A stretch of 64,000 bases of DNA from assembly GCA_020355945.1 (NCBI GenBank), contig CP070627.1, positions 7,460,356-7,524,355 of the forward strand. Reading direction: 5' to 3'. The notes beneath the pieces were generated by a model. The model did no database searches and was not told the origin of the DNA. It worked only from the letters and a program-made list of their open reading frames with translations. Within the stretch, counting starts at the first letter, position 1. Each line of letters begins with the position of its first letter. Shown one piece after another: positions 46,101 to 55,900 of the stretch. This DNA is from Candidatus Aminicenantota bacterium. GTDB taxonomy: Bacteria; Acidobacteriota; Aminicenantia; UBA2199. The position numbers were made by a program, and so were the translations under genes.

Positions 46101-49100
46101 CCTGGATATAAATCACCTCAGCGCCCAGGGATTCCAGGTGCCGGATACTGGCTTGTTTGTCAGCGCCCGGTGCCGAGCGACCGGTGAGTACCAATCGCGC
46201 CTTGACCTTCCTGGCCAAATACCCGGCAATGATTAGTCCTAAGCCGCCCAGTCCGCCGGTAATCAAATAGACTCCCTTCTCCTTCAATGTTAAAGGCTCT
46301 TCTTTGCCCTTTACCTCCAATTCTTTCAACCTGCTGACATACCGCTGCCTTTCTTCATCAAAGCGGATGTCCGGCTCATCATCGGCGGCGGCAAACTCAT
46401 CCCCTGCCACCTCCAACAGCCAGGATATCTCCAACGGTTCATTGAAGGTCACAGGCATTGCCATCGCTTTATAGATAAAGCCCGGGTTTTCAATGCGAAG
46501 GGTCCTGGCAAATCCGCTGATCCCCGCATACTGGGGTTGGAGGGTATCCCCGGAACCCGGGTAAATATAGAGCAATTGATACCTTTTTTTGACCGCTGCC
46601 GACATGGTCATCAAAGCCTGGGTGAGATACAGCAGCGAATAGAAACTTTTTTTTACCTGCCGGGCCAGGCTTTCGTTACCATCGGCTTCCACCTCCCGGG
46701 ACCACAGGTGAATCATCCTGTCCGGTGCCTGGTCTTGTTCGACCAGTGTCTCCATCAATTGCCGGTAGTGGGTCGGGTCTTCGGGATTAATCTCATAGAT
46801 ACCGCTGCCGTGATCTTGAAAATGATTACCGGGCTGCACCAGGATAACCGGGATATTGTCCCGGTTATTTTTATTGAGGGCTGAAATTAACGCATCCCGC
46901 ACTTTCGGGTTTATATCAAATACCAGTATACCGCTTCCGGATAATAATAACTGATGCCCCGGCCGGTTTTGAGAAACTGTTGATTTTTCCCATACTTCCT
47001 GGTAGTAGAGGTTTACCGGTTGGTCTGTCACTGGTGATTCTTTCACCTCAACCTCATTCCCTGGCAGCGGAGGGGGACATACCCAATGCCGTTCCCTGGC
47101 AAAGGGATAGGTGGGGAGAGAAATGCGCAGGGGCAGTTGGTTGGGATAGAGTAATTCCCAGGGAATGCCCACGCCCGATATCCATAACCGGGCAATTTTG
47201 TCCAGCTTGCCACTTTGCAGGATGGTGGTAATATACGACTCACTCTCTTCTCCCTCCCCCAGCAGTTGGGCTGTCTGGCGATTTGCTTTTACATTCCCGG
47301 TGTAAACATTTTCCTGGCTCGACTCTTCCTGGCAGTAGTGAATTAATTTCTCTTTCAACTCTTTGCTGCTGGATACGATCAGGGCGATTCGCTCATCCAT
47401 GGGTTCACGGCCCAGCTGCAGTGTATAGGCGATGTCGCCTAAACGAAGAGACGATGGCACTGAAGCCGCAGCAGGGGAAGCTGTGCCAGCCGGATGGGGA
47501 GAATCACCGCCGCGGCTGAGATAATAGGCCTTGACCGCTTCTGCGTAGCGATTACACAAATATCGGGCCAATGAGCCAATGGATAAATAGGTAAAGAATA
47601 CACCAGGATTGATGTCTAACCGGTACCTTTCATTGATGCGCCCGGCCATTTCCTGGAAATGGGGGGCATCAAACCCGCAATCCATGAACTCTTCGTTAAT
47701 ATCCATGTCCTGGTCATGAACCGCTAATACCAGGGAGGCCTCTTTTAATAGGTCTTCCTGCACTTCTGTTTGAAATTCCCCTGCTCTTCCGGGTTCCATA
47801 GAAGAGGATTTGGTGTGGTCACGGTCAGGACCGCACATATGCTTATCCAGGAAAGTGACCATGTTCCTGGCATACTCCTTGAGTCTTTCCCGGTTTGTTG
47901 CGGATAATATGATAAGATGAGGTTCCTGGTCTTGAATACCTGCCTGTGGCTGCGGTTCCGGGTGGACATACTCTTCCAGTACCACATGGGCATTGGTGCC
48001 GCCAAATCCAAAGGAACTTACTCCTGCCCGCCTGGGCAGGGAGTTCCCACTGCCGTCCTTTAATGCTTTCCAGGGGCGGGTCTTTTCCACTACATAAAAG
48101 GGGGTGTGCCGGAGCCGGATATAAGGATTCAGTTTTTGTAGATGCAAGACCCCGGGTAAAACTTTGTGCTTCATAGCCAAAAGTACCTTGATAATCCCGG
48201 CAATTCCAGCCGCAGGCTCCAGGTGACCGATATTGGTCTTGACAGTACCTAAGCCGCAGTAATAATTTCGTTGTATGGTTTTTTTTCGTTTTTTTGCCAA
48301 TTGGTTAAAGGCCTGTTTGATTCCTTCGATTTCCACGGGGTCACCCAGTTCGGTGCCGGTGCCGTGGGCTTCGATATAGGTCACGGTTTCGGGGTCTATG
48401 CCGGCTTCTTCATAGGCAGAGACCAATAATGCGGCCTGGGCATCGGAATTGGGTGCGGTTAACGAGTTGGCTTTTCCGCCGTGGTTCACAGCGGTTCCTT
48501 TAATGACCGCGTAAATATAATCATGATGGGCAATGGCTTTGTTTAAGGGCTTTAACAATATTGAAATCACACCTTCACCCCTGACATAACCATTGGCGCG
48601 CTTATCAAAGGTTTTGCACCGGCCGTCCGGCGAAAGCACCCCCATTAAACTGGCCCCGATGGTGTAGGCAGGAGAGATCATGATGTTGACGCCTCCTACA
48701 ACAGCCATTTCACAATCACCGGCCTGGATAGCGCGAATCGCCTGGTTCATGGCCACCAGGCTGCTGGAACAGCCGGTGTTAATCGTCTCACTGGCCCCCC
48801 GCCAGTTGAGTAAAAAGGAAACCCGGTTGGCCAATACCGCATGATGGGTACTGGTGGCCATTTGAGCGTTTATTCCACTGGTGCTTCCCACTAATTCCAG
48901 GTAATCAACCGAGTCTGCCCCGATGAACACCCCCACGGATTTCCCGGATAAGGCAGACACCTGGTATCCAGCATCTTCGATGGTTTTCCATACTGTTTCC
49001 ACCAGCAGGCGCTGCTGGGGGTCCATCATCTCTGCCTCGCGGGGAGAGATATTAAAGAAACGGGCATCAAACTTATCCACATCCGGTATAAACCCTCCCC

Positions 49101-49902
49101 ACTTTGAAATCACCCGGTTGGTTTCCGCTTCATATTTGCTGTAATATTCCCGCCAATCCCAGCGGTCCGGGGGAACCTCAGTGATCAAATCCTTGCCGGC
49201 TTGCAAATGCTGCCAGAATTCTGCCAGGTTTTTTGATCCCGGTAATATACCGCTGGCCCCGATGATGGCGATTTCTTGTTTTTCCCCGGCCTGTTCCCGG
49301 GATAACTTCACCCGGGCAGGGCGTTCATGTCCTTTTGCCAGATTTGCTGCCCCGGGTACGGCCCCCGCGTTTTTCCCTGCTTGATTCTCTGCCCGGGTGT
49401 CCGCAATAGGGACCCCAGCGGTACCGGAGTAATAACGGCTCATTTCCGCTTGCCATTCCTCCATAAAATACTCGCTCAAACTTCCAATACTGCCGTGCCG
49501 GAAAAATACCGCCGGTAAAATTTCCACCTGGTAGATTTTACTGAGTTGATTGGCAAATTCTTTCAGGCTAATGGAATCAAACCCGTAATTGCCGAGACTC
49601 TCATGGATATCCAGCTTTTGGTGATTGATTTTTAGTACACCGGCGGCAATCCGTTTGATGTCAGCCCGGACCCGATCCGCCGGTAAAATATTGGTTTGTT
49701 TTCTTTTTCCCGGTTCCGGTGGTCTATCCCCGGGGCTGTCTTCTACTGCCAGCGGGGGGGCAGGATCCGGGAGAAAAGGAACTCCCGGGGATTCCAGGGA
49801 CTCCTGTTGAAGGCGTTTGAATAATCGATACCCCTGCTGCGAGGAGATTTTACCCCTGGAGACCATTTCAAATACCTGTTCCCTGGTCAACGATGGTTTC
49901 AT
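37156..49902 (-). CDS. Trans-AT type I PKS-3 (4248 aa)
   Basis: Domains in order: N-terminal docking helices (VFEMVSRGKISSQQGYRLF); ACP1 (S110); KS1 (C378, NTGCSSS) with an ACP-like linker insertion (A746 instead of Ser); KR1 (GGLGGLG at about 1213, Ser/Tyr in FSS...CDYAYAN, IRD motif predicting B-type); ACP2 (S1513); KS2 (C1785, DTACSAS); DH (HHQVMGRCILPG at about 2266, DGSLQ at about 2442); KR2 (GGAGGIG at about 2786, with Asp in VLKD); C-methyltransferase (VLEVGAGTGGTS at about 3240); ACP3 (S3508); KS3 (C3766); and a C-terminal docking segment (LIHQLELGEITVSEAESL). The modules predict one hydroxylated and one alpha-methylated, unsaturated extension. KS3 at the end pairs across the subunit gap with ACP1 of PKS-4. 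No AT is present. The start is fixed by the ATGA overlap and GGAGGG. Confidence 0.95.
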   Translation of the reverse strand: MKPSLTREQVFEMVSRGKISSQQGYRLFKRLQQESLESPGVPFLPDPAPPLAVEDSPGDRPPEPGKRKQTNILPADRVRADIKRIAAGVLKINHQKLDIHESLGNYGFDSISLKEFANQLSKIYQVEILPAVFFRHGSIGSLSEYFMEEWQAEMSRYYSGTAGVPIADTRAENQAGKNAGAVPGAANLAKGHERPARVKLSREQAGEKQEIAIIGASGILPGSKNLAEFWQHLQAGKDLITEVPPDRWDWREYYSKYEAETNRVISKWGGFIPDVDKFDARFFNISPREAEMMDPQQRLLVETVWKTIEDAGYQVSALSGKSVGVFIGADSVDYLELVGSTSGINAQMATSTHHAVLANRVSFLLNWRGASETINTGCSSSLVAMNQAIRAIQAGDCEMAVVGGVNIMISPAYTIGASLMGVLSPDGRCKTFDKRANGYVRGEGVISILLKPLNKAIAHHDYIYAVIKGTAVNHGGKANSLTAPNSDAQAALLVSAYEEAGIDPETVTYIEAHGTGTELGDPVEIEGIKQAFNQLAKKRKKTIQRNYYCGLGTVKTNIGHLEPAAGIAGIIKVLLAMKHKVLPGVLHLQKLNPYIRLRHTPFYVVEKTRPWKALKDGSGNSLPRRAGVSSFGFGGTNAHVVLEEYVHPEPQPQAGIQDQEPHLIILSATNRERLKEYARNMVTFLDKHMCGPDRDHTKSSSMEPGRAGEFQTEVQEDLLKEASLVLAVHDQDMDINEEFMDCGFDAPHFQEMAGRINERYRLDINPGVFFTYLSIGSLARYLCNRYAEAVKAYYLSRGGDSPHPAGTASPAAASVPSSLRLGDIAYTLQLGREPMDERIALIVSSSKELKEKLIHYCQEESSQENVYTGNVKANRQTAQLLGEGEESESYITTILQSGKLDKIARLWISGVGIPWELLYPNQLPLRISLPTYPFARERHWVCPPPLPGNEVEVKESPVTDQPVNLYYQEVWEKSTVSQNRPGHQLLLSGSGILVFDINPKVRDALISALNKNNRDNIPVILVQPGNHFQDHGSGIYEINPEDPTHYRQLMETLVEQDQAPDRMIHLWSREVEADGNESLARQVKKSFYSLLYLTQALMTMSAAVKKRYQLLYIYPGSGDTLQPQYAGISGFARTLRIENPGFIYKAMAMPVTFNEPLEISWLLEVAGDEFAAADDEPDIRFDEERQRYVSRLKELEVKGKEEPLTLKEKGVYLITGGLGGLGLIIAGYLARKVKARLVLTGRSAPGADKQASIRHLESLGAEVIYIQADASNRQEAEHLVTRVKHRYNQLNGIFHSAGVIRDSFIMKKTPGEAEAVLAPKVYGAVHLDEVTREENLDFFIMFSSLAAVLGNAGQCDYAYANAFMDRFAQWREQQRNQQERSGRTVSINWPLWQEGGMQLSDEDRAILSELTGAPGMPTNEGLHALERVLECNLTQCIVVHGSPDRIKPIMARGYTFQPAPSVTAPGPPPSTIDPEELAEKTRGFLKQMLGKILKLSPDQIEPEVSFEEYGIDSIVINMFNVEVERGLCSIPKTLLFEYRNLQQLTAYFVAHHQVDLVKRFNIEESQPPAAQIRRSKPEPAKPLTPSAGKIPLQQETIIIPDEASSSPETRGEIAIIGVSGRYPMARNLEEYWENLKHGRDCITEIPTSRWDHRDYYDPGTGTGKMYSKWGGFLEDIDVFDPIIFNISPREAEMIDPQERIFLEAAWEAVEDAGYTREEIKRYTCEKNGVDGGDVGVFTGVTTYSYYMFGPGGNLELALSNPWSIANRVSFVFDVHGPSMPVDTACSASLTAVHLACASLEKGECRMAIAGGVNLYLHPSKYLSLCSMQMLSPTGRCRTFGGGSDGFVPGEGVGAVLLKPLPTALRDKDHIYAVIKGSSINHGGRTNGYTVPNPNAQASLIGQTLKNANINPRTISYVEAHGTGTSLGDPVEIQGLIKAYEKYTREKQYCPIGSVKSNIGHLESAAGIAGLTKIILQMKHRQLVPSLHARTLNPNIDFETSPFYVQQELSEWKQPVIKVDGEERRYPIRAAISSFGAGGANAHVILEEAPADRQQTTEDREYLILLSTKNEERLKEYARKLEEFLENQENTNENQGNISPGDMAYTLQVGREAMNQRLALVISNMEELKEKLSQYVQGEPGIENLFTGSTKTDKKTLERVLKGKTGEEFINNLLKQRDLPRLARLWVSGLAIDWRLLYPGETPCRISLPTYPFARKRCWKSQTTETSHLPGEKAQLHPLLDGIDPGKSLEYPNSLVFQKTFRETDWVLGHHQVMGRCILPGVAYIEMAHAAFSQTRQPGTFNIHRLVLLQPLAVQNEPRQVMIVIEKYNSQYRFQVRSETHQQAITHARGEFRIHDIPAADKDQPLSRLPIEAIKSRCTVQVDGKELYSAFLGVGLCYGLNLQGVKQILANAEAAEALGVLSLPPGYKTGRHRHQYTLHPSLMDGSLQTIAGLISCHTRHNTPRVPMLPFSFEKVEILHPLAEQGYAYVKAADSKPGHHYHVAVLDETGRVCVKLHDVTLRPVKEIAPGKSTGEVPFLYKPRWIPCPLPPESETRARETKKANLKENKAARQKVLLVYPPDTMGFEKALADAHRQSGAEVIGIPLPASTDQDPASAWESVGKPGQLHCIYFLGGIQGDTTDILDPEVLAKSQEHGVFSLFHLVKALIRRGFTREPLQIKVITNDTLRVLTREEVIPHSAALHGFVGSMAREYPRWQISCLDISLKGIKRDKPGGTEEMQHLAASIMAEPPHAPGSVVALRNRERYVQKIEPIILPTMEKTPSPFREHGVYLILGGAGGIGLELCRYLVQTMNASLILLGRSQLNEQQKQKIAQIESPGCGGEILYLQADAADPGRMAAAAAQARARFGSINGVIHSAIVLKDKTIALMDEETLREVMVPKVIGSVILYRVYQNEPLDFMMFFSSSQSFACAPGQSNYAAACTFKDAFAHYISQKVSFPVKIINWGYWGTVGIVANEYYNKRLAAQGTLSITPEEGMAVVHQVLTRRTRQVIAYKMETQVLKKMDIHPEQPVLIYPQQIPSLIDKVVPGITPWLTGLITGDSHQDQQAFAALQEFMEDLLWSVFRQMGAFQKAGEQYDKEHLKHQLKIVPGYDRLYEALLDIMSRAGLIRITENNIWTSREPKEKDPGKNLKLLENKKNRLMKQFPVIAPHIELLYTCARAYPQVLSAQVNHMEVMFPRGSLHLVENVYKGNEMSDLFNQLTARVVQAYINLRLQKNPADRIRVLEVGAGTGGTSASVLKALQEYKENIHYIYSDLSKKFVQHGEQTFAHLYPFMAFQVLDIEKDPEQQHFKPGTIDLILAVNVIHATRQITASLNQLKKLLKTNGLLLINEGTRKQDFSTMTFGLTDGWWLFQDEANRIKGSPLLSPGKWRQVLEENGFEQVQILGLPPGAEENFSQAVIIGESNGEVILEKAVVPGVKSQKSGEPAANPRPAPLIGVETAASGATSAPTTGSPDHVEEIITGILARLLHIDQSELEPDASFQDYGVDSLMAVEIIDKINEALNLDLRSTDLFNFSTLRELSHHIRKESGQEPRHTPGPGETREQQDQKATEPGEIISWEQGDTMNGAEGEPGKKYDGEDEPIAIIGMSCRFPDANDVNQFWANLAAGKNSVRQMPTNRWEIKEGGNEEKREDMQWGAFLSHIDQFDAEFFNIPDEEAEVMDPQQRLFLQEAWGAMEDAGYTEKQLKGKRCGVFVGCSSGDYAARIKEEAKNPVEYTFMGNTASILPARAAYYLNLKGPALSLDTACSSSLAALHLACESIRSGTCELAVAGGVMISTTPLFHTLAGKSGMLSPTGQCKTFDDSADGFIPGEGVGVVVLKPLPGALRERHHIYGIIKGSGMNHNGKTLGISAPSAPAQTALECEVYDRFNINPETIGYIETHGTGTPLGDPIEINGLTDAFRKYTDQKQFCAVGSVKTNIGHTLAAAGAASVIKVLLAFKYQQIPPSLNYKTPNRHINFKDSPFYVNTRLTDWQTPGGDRPRRAAVSAFGFSGTNVHLVLEEPPKGTRGLAPLPAAPLSAKQPAITRPYYFIPISAKTREALVQKYKDLLQWLNSGIKASMESIAYTLHMRRNHFSLRSALLVKDESDLKQKLRELCETGHTRDYLVNEAGAGNPKTALQQKEQKNQLIDERLHTQLPGNEYKDKLVALAELYVHGLDSEPDWKNFYQGQEVYCVSLPSYPFTGKRYWISAANQRQKPMDDENIKELIHQLELGEITVSEAESLTEGIL
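47515..47775 (-). other. ACP-like insertion in KS1 linker of PKS-3, no Ser
   Basis: The segment EVQEDLLKEASLVL...GSLARYLCNRY has the ACP helical layout but reads MDCGFDAPHFQEM at the active site. The GCC codon at 47665-47667 puts Ala in place of Ser. It is flanked by the normal KS-linker sequences MVTFLD and DIAYTLQLGREPMDER. Confidence 0.78.
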
Positions 49903-52900
49903 GTTCTTCCCTCCAGCATGCGATTGGCGTCGGCAACTGTTGCTTCGCCAGTCTCTAACTTTTGCATTAACTCTTTGATTTCCTCATCTTCCAGGAACTT
50001 TTTTTCCTGGCCGGATGGGCCGGGTATAGGGATCCAATAGCGTTCCCTGGCAAAGGGATAGGTGGGCAGGGAAATGCGCAGGCATTCCTCTTCCCTGTAT
50101 AAACCCTGCCAATCCATGTCATACCCTTTGGTATACAAATCTGCCAATACCAGTAATTTCTTCTTGTATTCACTCCCGGTCAGTCGGTGCTGGTGTAATT
50201 CCTTTATCGCTGCTTCCCCCATTTGCTGCAAGGCGGATTCACGCTGCGTTACCGGTTTGGACACCTCCCGTGCCTCATTCAATGTATGGGTTAAATAATC
50301 GTCTACTTCTTCACCCTCCAGGATTGCCCTTATTTTTCTTTTCAGTTCATTTATATCCCGTACAATAAAGACCGAGCAAAAAGAATAATGACTCCTTCCC
50401 ACCAGCAATGTATAAGAAATGTCTCTTAACTGGCAGCCGTTTCCTTTTTTCTCCAGCCAGGTAATCATATCTTTTAATTTCTGTTCCAGTGCGGTTTGGG
50501 TTTTGGCGGAAATGGGGATCAAGTAGTAAGGAGGAGTTTTGGAAGACTGTTCAACAGACAAAGGGGCCTCCTGGAGAACAACGTGGGCATTGGTGCCGCT
50601 GAAGCCAAAGGAGCTAACTGCTGCTGTCCTGGGTATGTTGTCCCCAGGCTGCCACTCTTTCAATTGGGTGTTGACATAAAACGGACTGTCCTGGAAATTG
50701 ATGAGCTCATTCTCCTGCTCAAAGTTTAAAGAAGGTACGATTTTTTTATATTCCAGGCACAGTAAAACTTTAATAAGCCCGGTTACTCCCGCGGCTGCCA
50801 GTGAATGCCCGATATTGGACTTCACGGAACCGACAGCACAATACTGTTTTTTAGAGGTGTATTTCCTGAAGGCTTCGGTTAATGCATCAATTTCAATGGG
50901 GTCGCCCAGGCAAGTTCCGGTTCCGTGAGCTTCTACATAACCGATGGTTTCCGGGTTGATTTTATACCTCTTATATACTTCAAGTTCCAGTTCTGCCTGG
51001 GATGGTGCGCTGGGAGCGGTGATGCCGTTGGTTTTGCCATCCTGGTTAATTCCTGAACCGATAATGACGCCGTAAATATGGTCTCCATTCTGCCGAGCGG
51101 ATTCCAGGTCCTTTAAGACCACAGCCGCCGCCCCCTCCCCGGGCACAATCCCATCGGCAAGATTATCAAAGACCCTGCATTGACCCCTGTAAGACAGCAC
51201 CCCGGTCCTGCTCAGCATGATATAAAATTCAGGCGACGTGGTTATGGTTACCCCCCCGGCAACAGCCATGTCGCTGGTGCCGCAGCGAATACTTTCACAG
51301 GCCAGGTGCACTGCCACCAATGACGATGAACAGGCCGTATTAATGGTTATACTCGGACCTCTTAAATTTAAAAAATAGGATATCCTGGCCGATAAAATCG
51401 CTTCATAGTTCCCGGTCATCTGGTATGCATCCGGGGATAATCGGTTCTCCCTGATTAATCGCTGGTAATCCGCGCCATTGAATCCCACAAACACACCGCA
51501 TTTTTTGCCGTCAAGCTCTTTATCGGCATACCCGGCATCTTCCAGGGCTTTCCAGGCCTCTTCCAGGAACAACCGCTGCTGGGGGTCCATCATTTCCGCT
51601 TCTTTTGGGGAAATGTTAAAAAATAGGGGATCGAACTCATCGATCCCGGATAAAAAGCCACCCCACTTGCAATAACTTTTATCCAGTACCTGCGGATCAG
51701 GGTCATAAAATGTGTCAGTGTCCCACCGCTGGGCTTCCTTGACGGAATTCTTTCCTGCTGCCAGGTTTTGCCACCACTCATCCACATTCACGGCATCGGG
51801 GAACCGCCCGGACATACCAATAACAGCAATGCCTTGAGACCCTTCTCCCTTTTCAACCCCGAGTTGAGGGTATTCGGCAACATCACTGTCCCCAGGCTCC
51901 ATTGGAGCTGCTGTCTCCTTGAATACCTGGTTGGAGTGTTTATTTTGCTCTCCCTCCGGTTTATGATCGATGGCAGCACCGGTGAAATCGCCAAATTTCT
52001 CGATAATGTAATTGGTTAACTTCCTGACCGTAGAATAATTGAATAGCTCCGTGGACCTTAATTGTACCTGTAATTCCTCGTTGAGCTTATTTGCAATCTC
52101 TATGGCCAAAATGGAATCTACTCCAAAATCCGAATAAGGGGTATCAATATCTAGCTCCTCCCTGGTCAATTGCAGGACAATCGACAGGGTCTTGAGGATT
52201 TTCTTTTCTATATATTCCCGGGGTCCCGGGCCGCCTTTTTTTTCCCGGTGAGGTGGTGTCTGGCTGGAAATGCTCTCCTGCTGTTTGACTGCCTCCCTGG
52301 TATCCGTATTTTTATCCACAGGGCGTGGATGCATTCCCTGGCTCACCTGTCCGTTACTTTCGGCAGCGATCACATGTTGGCCTATACTTTTACCAGGTTC
52401 CAGGGGGTATCCTAACATGACCACCCGATGGAATCCCTGTTCTTTAAGAATGATTTCCCACATACCCCGGCTCATCAGCGGGGAACCCGGGAGGCGGTTC
52501 TGTTCATCCTGGTACAACCACCATCCTTCCAACAACCCGAAGGTAATAGAAGCAAAATCCTGGACACTGGTTTTTTCATAAATAATGAGCCATCCATTGG
52601 TCTTTAACAACACTTTGGCGTTGTCCAGGGTATTTCGTATAAAGCGGGTGGCGTGCAGGACATTGGCAGCAATAACAATATCGTAACCTCCCGGTTCAAA
52701 TCCCTGCCGGGTCACCTCTTTTTCAATATCCAGGACTTTAAATTCCACGAATGGATTCTCAGCCCCATACTGTTCCCTGCCATACTTTGTAAATCCGAAA
52801 GAAATATCAGTATAAGTGTAGATCAATTGGTTTTCATATCCATGGGTACGGATGGCATCAAACACCGGTACACTGGTGCCGCCCGTTCCGGCCCCAATCT

Positions 52901-55900
52901 CCAGTATTTTAATTTTCTCATCTCCTTTTGGTACCGGGAGCCTGGCCCGGATATACGACACAACACTCCAGGCTACCAGTTGATTGTGATAGTCGGCCAC
53001 ATCGTTGCCCCTATATATTTCTTCCATCAGTTCCATGGAATAATTGGGAAACATGACCTCTGCAGCAGGTATGTCACCCCTCAGCAGATCGGGATACTTT
53101 TCCAGGCAAACCCACAGTAAGTTAAGAAAGGCTTTTATCACGGGGAAATCAGCGATTAAACGGTTCTTCCGGGGTTCCAGGCATCTTAATTCATTTTGCA
53201 CCCCAGGGTCTTCCAGTTTCTGCAATGTCAAGACCTCCCGGTCATTGAACCGAATAAATCCTTCCCGACCGAGGATTTCCAGCAAAATCTCATACAGGCG
53301 GAAATAAAGGGGGGTGATCTTTAACTTTTTTTTCAAGTCCTCCCTGTCATATCGTTCGCCAGCACGCAGGAATACCCCCATCCGCCGGAATGCATCCAGG
53401 AGCAGGTTTCGACCAAAGTGTTCCATTTCCAGGTGAGACCGTTCAAGCCGGGGAAAATCAATGACTTTTGCTAAGGGCTGTTTGTTCCTGTCCAGGGCAG
53501 TTTCAAGAATTGAGGGCATGTCCTCGGGGTAAATGACCACGTGGCCCGCAGGGCTATTCATATCAACTCCCATTTTTTCCAGCAGCCCGGGTTCTGCTTT
53601 AATGGCTAAAAACTGGGTAACACCACTTCTCAATATCCCCGGGAGTACTGCCGCTCCTTCTCCTGGTGAAATAGGCTTGAAACCCTGGCCTATAATATAT
53701 CTCCCGGTATTTTCATCTGCGGCGGCCCCCGGGACTTCCCAGTACCCCCAATTTATCGTCCTCACCGGCCAGTTCTCGCGGCGGTCCAGGTAATAGGCAA
53801 AAGCATCCTCAAAACAATTCCCTGTAACATAATTACTCATACCTGCTTCTCCGATGAAGGATTGAGAAGAAGAGAAAAATACCATGAAATCAAGGGCTTG
53901 CCCCTTTAGTACCTGGTATAAAACCACACTGCCTTTAACTTTTGGGGCCAGGGCCCGATAGAACATCTCTTCATCCATATTTTCCAGGGTTTTGTTTTTC
54001 ACCACCCCTGCCGAATGAATCACTCCATCTATCCGGTTAAAAATAGACCTGGCTTTATCAATCGCCTTCCTCATACTCTCTATATCCACTGCATCCGCCC
54101 GGGTATAAAACACCTTTCCTCCCAGGGATTCGATGCGGTCAATTTTTCTTTTCCGGTTTTCATTCAACTCACCGCGTCCCAATAAGATCAACCGCGCCTG
54201 CACTGTTTTAGCAAGGTAAAGGCTTAATTCCAGTCCGATCGTCCCTGCTCCGCCTAAGATCAAATAAACCCCCTGCCGCTTAAACGGATGATAATGGTTT
54301 CCCGGGGGTGACGGCAGCAGTGCCGGCTTTAGGGTACGCACGTACCGCCTACCTGCACGAATGGCAACTTCTAAATTCCCACCCCTTCCAGGACCGGGGT
54401 CCGCGGTGATGGGCTTTACCAATGCCTGTAACTCCTCTTTACCGGGCTGCGCCCGAATCCCTTTTAAGCTAATATCAATACAACTCATCTCAAAATGGGG
54501 ATACTCTTTCGCAGCCGTCCGGGTTAAACCGTGCAAGCTGGCTGAATAGGGCTTTACCTCTTCCTGGGGGAAAACCCGGTGAACATCATTGGTCACTACT
54601 TTGAATCGAATCGGATACCGGCTCAATTCATATTTGCTTAACGATTTAATCAATCGAAACAGGGAAAAAACACCGCGCTGCTGGCTCTCTTCCAGGTAAT
54701 CCGGGTTATCCGCTGCTGTTTCTTTAATCTCTATTCCTCCAAGGAAATAGATATCGTGGAGAATCTTGAATTGCAATTGTCCGATGACCTGGCCCAGGGC
54801 AGAAGGATCATCCGCATCCACTTCCCAATGACCTGTTCCAGTCTCCCGCGTCCGGGCTCCCAACCCAATCTCCATGACTCGATCTCCCCTATGGTATTCG
54901 GCGATTGCCTTCTCAAATCCAGTGGACGGTAAGGGATAAATGATCAGGACCGTTTGCTTCTTGTGCTCTTTTTTTCCATCTTTTTTTACTTCCGGCCTTT
55001 TGATGTGAGACGGTAGAAGGGGCGCGGGCTCCCATCTCGGTATATAAAGAAAATCTTTTCTATCTTCCTGGTCCGGGGTAGAAATGGAAATGCCCGGTAT
55101 CCAATGACTTTTCCGCTCAAATGGATAGGTGGGCAAAGAAATACGCCGGGGGGTTCGGGTTTCATCCGGATATAACAGCCTCCAATCTATATTAACACCG
55201 GATACCCAGAGCTGGCCGAGCTTACCGGGTTTTCTTTTTTCAAGGAGGCTTTTGACATAGGCTTCCCCTTCTTCCCCTTCCACCAGGGCATTCCCGGGCT
55301 GTTCCTTAATGTTCCCGGTATAAACATTTTCAATATCAGGCATACCTGGCTGGTACTGGCAATATTGAGTCAATTTCTCTTGCAGTTCATCGAGGCTGGA
55401 TGCCATTATGGCCAGCCGCGCCGCCATGGCGTCCCGTCCCACTTGCAGGGTATAGGCGATATCCTCGATACTGGCGGAAGCCTGTCCCGGGAAATTTCTC
55501 ATCTTTCCTGCATATGCCTTCAGCCGTTCTTCATTTTTGGCTGAGAGGACAATCAAATGAGGTTCCTTACGGCCTGCACCCTGTGCTCTGCGCTCTGCGC
55601 TCTGCGCTTCAGGCCATTCTTCCAGTACCACGTGGGCGTTGACACCGCCAAAACCGAAGGAGCTTACCCCGGCTCGCCGGGGGATTTTTTTATTATGCTC
55701 ATCCGTTAAGCATTCCCAGGGCCTGGTTTCCCGGATAATATAAAAAGGAGTACCGTCTAATTCTATTTGTGGATTGATTTCTTTGAAATGAACCGTTGCC
55801 GGTAATGTTTTATGTTTCATGGCCAGGACCACTTTGATGATCCCGGCTATCCCGGCTGCTGTTTCCAGGTGACCGATGTTGGTTTTTACCGAACCGATGC

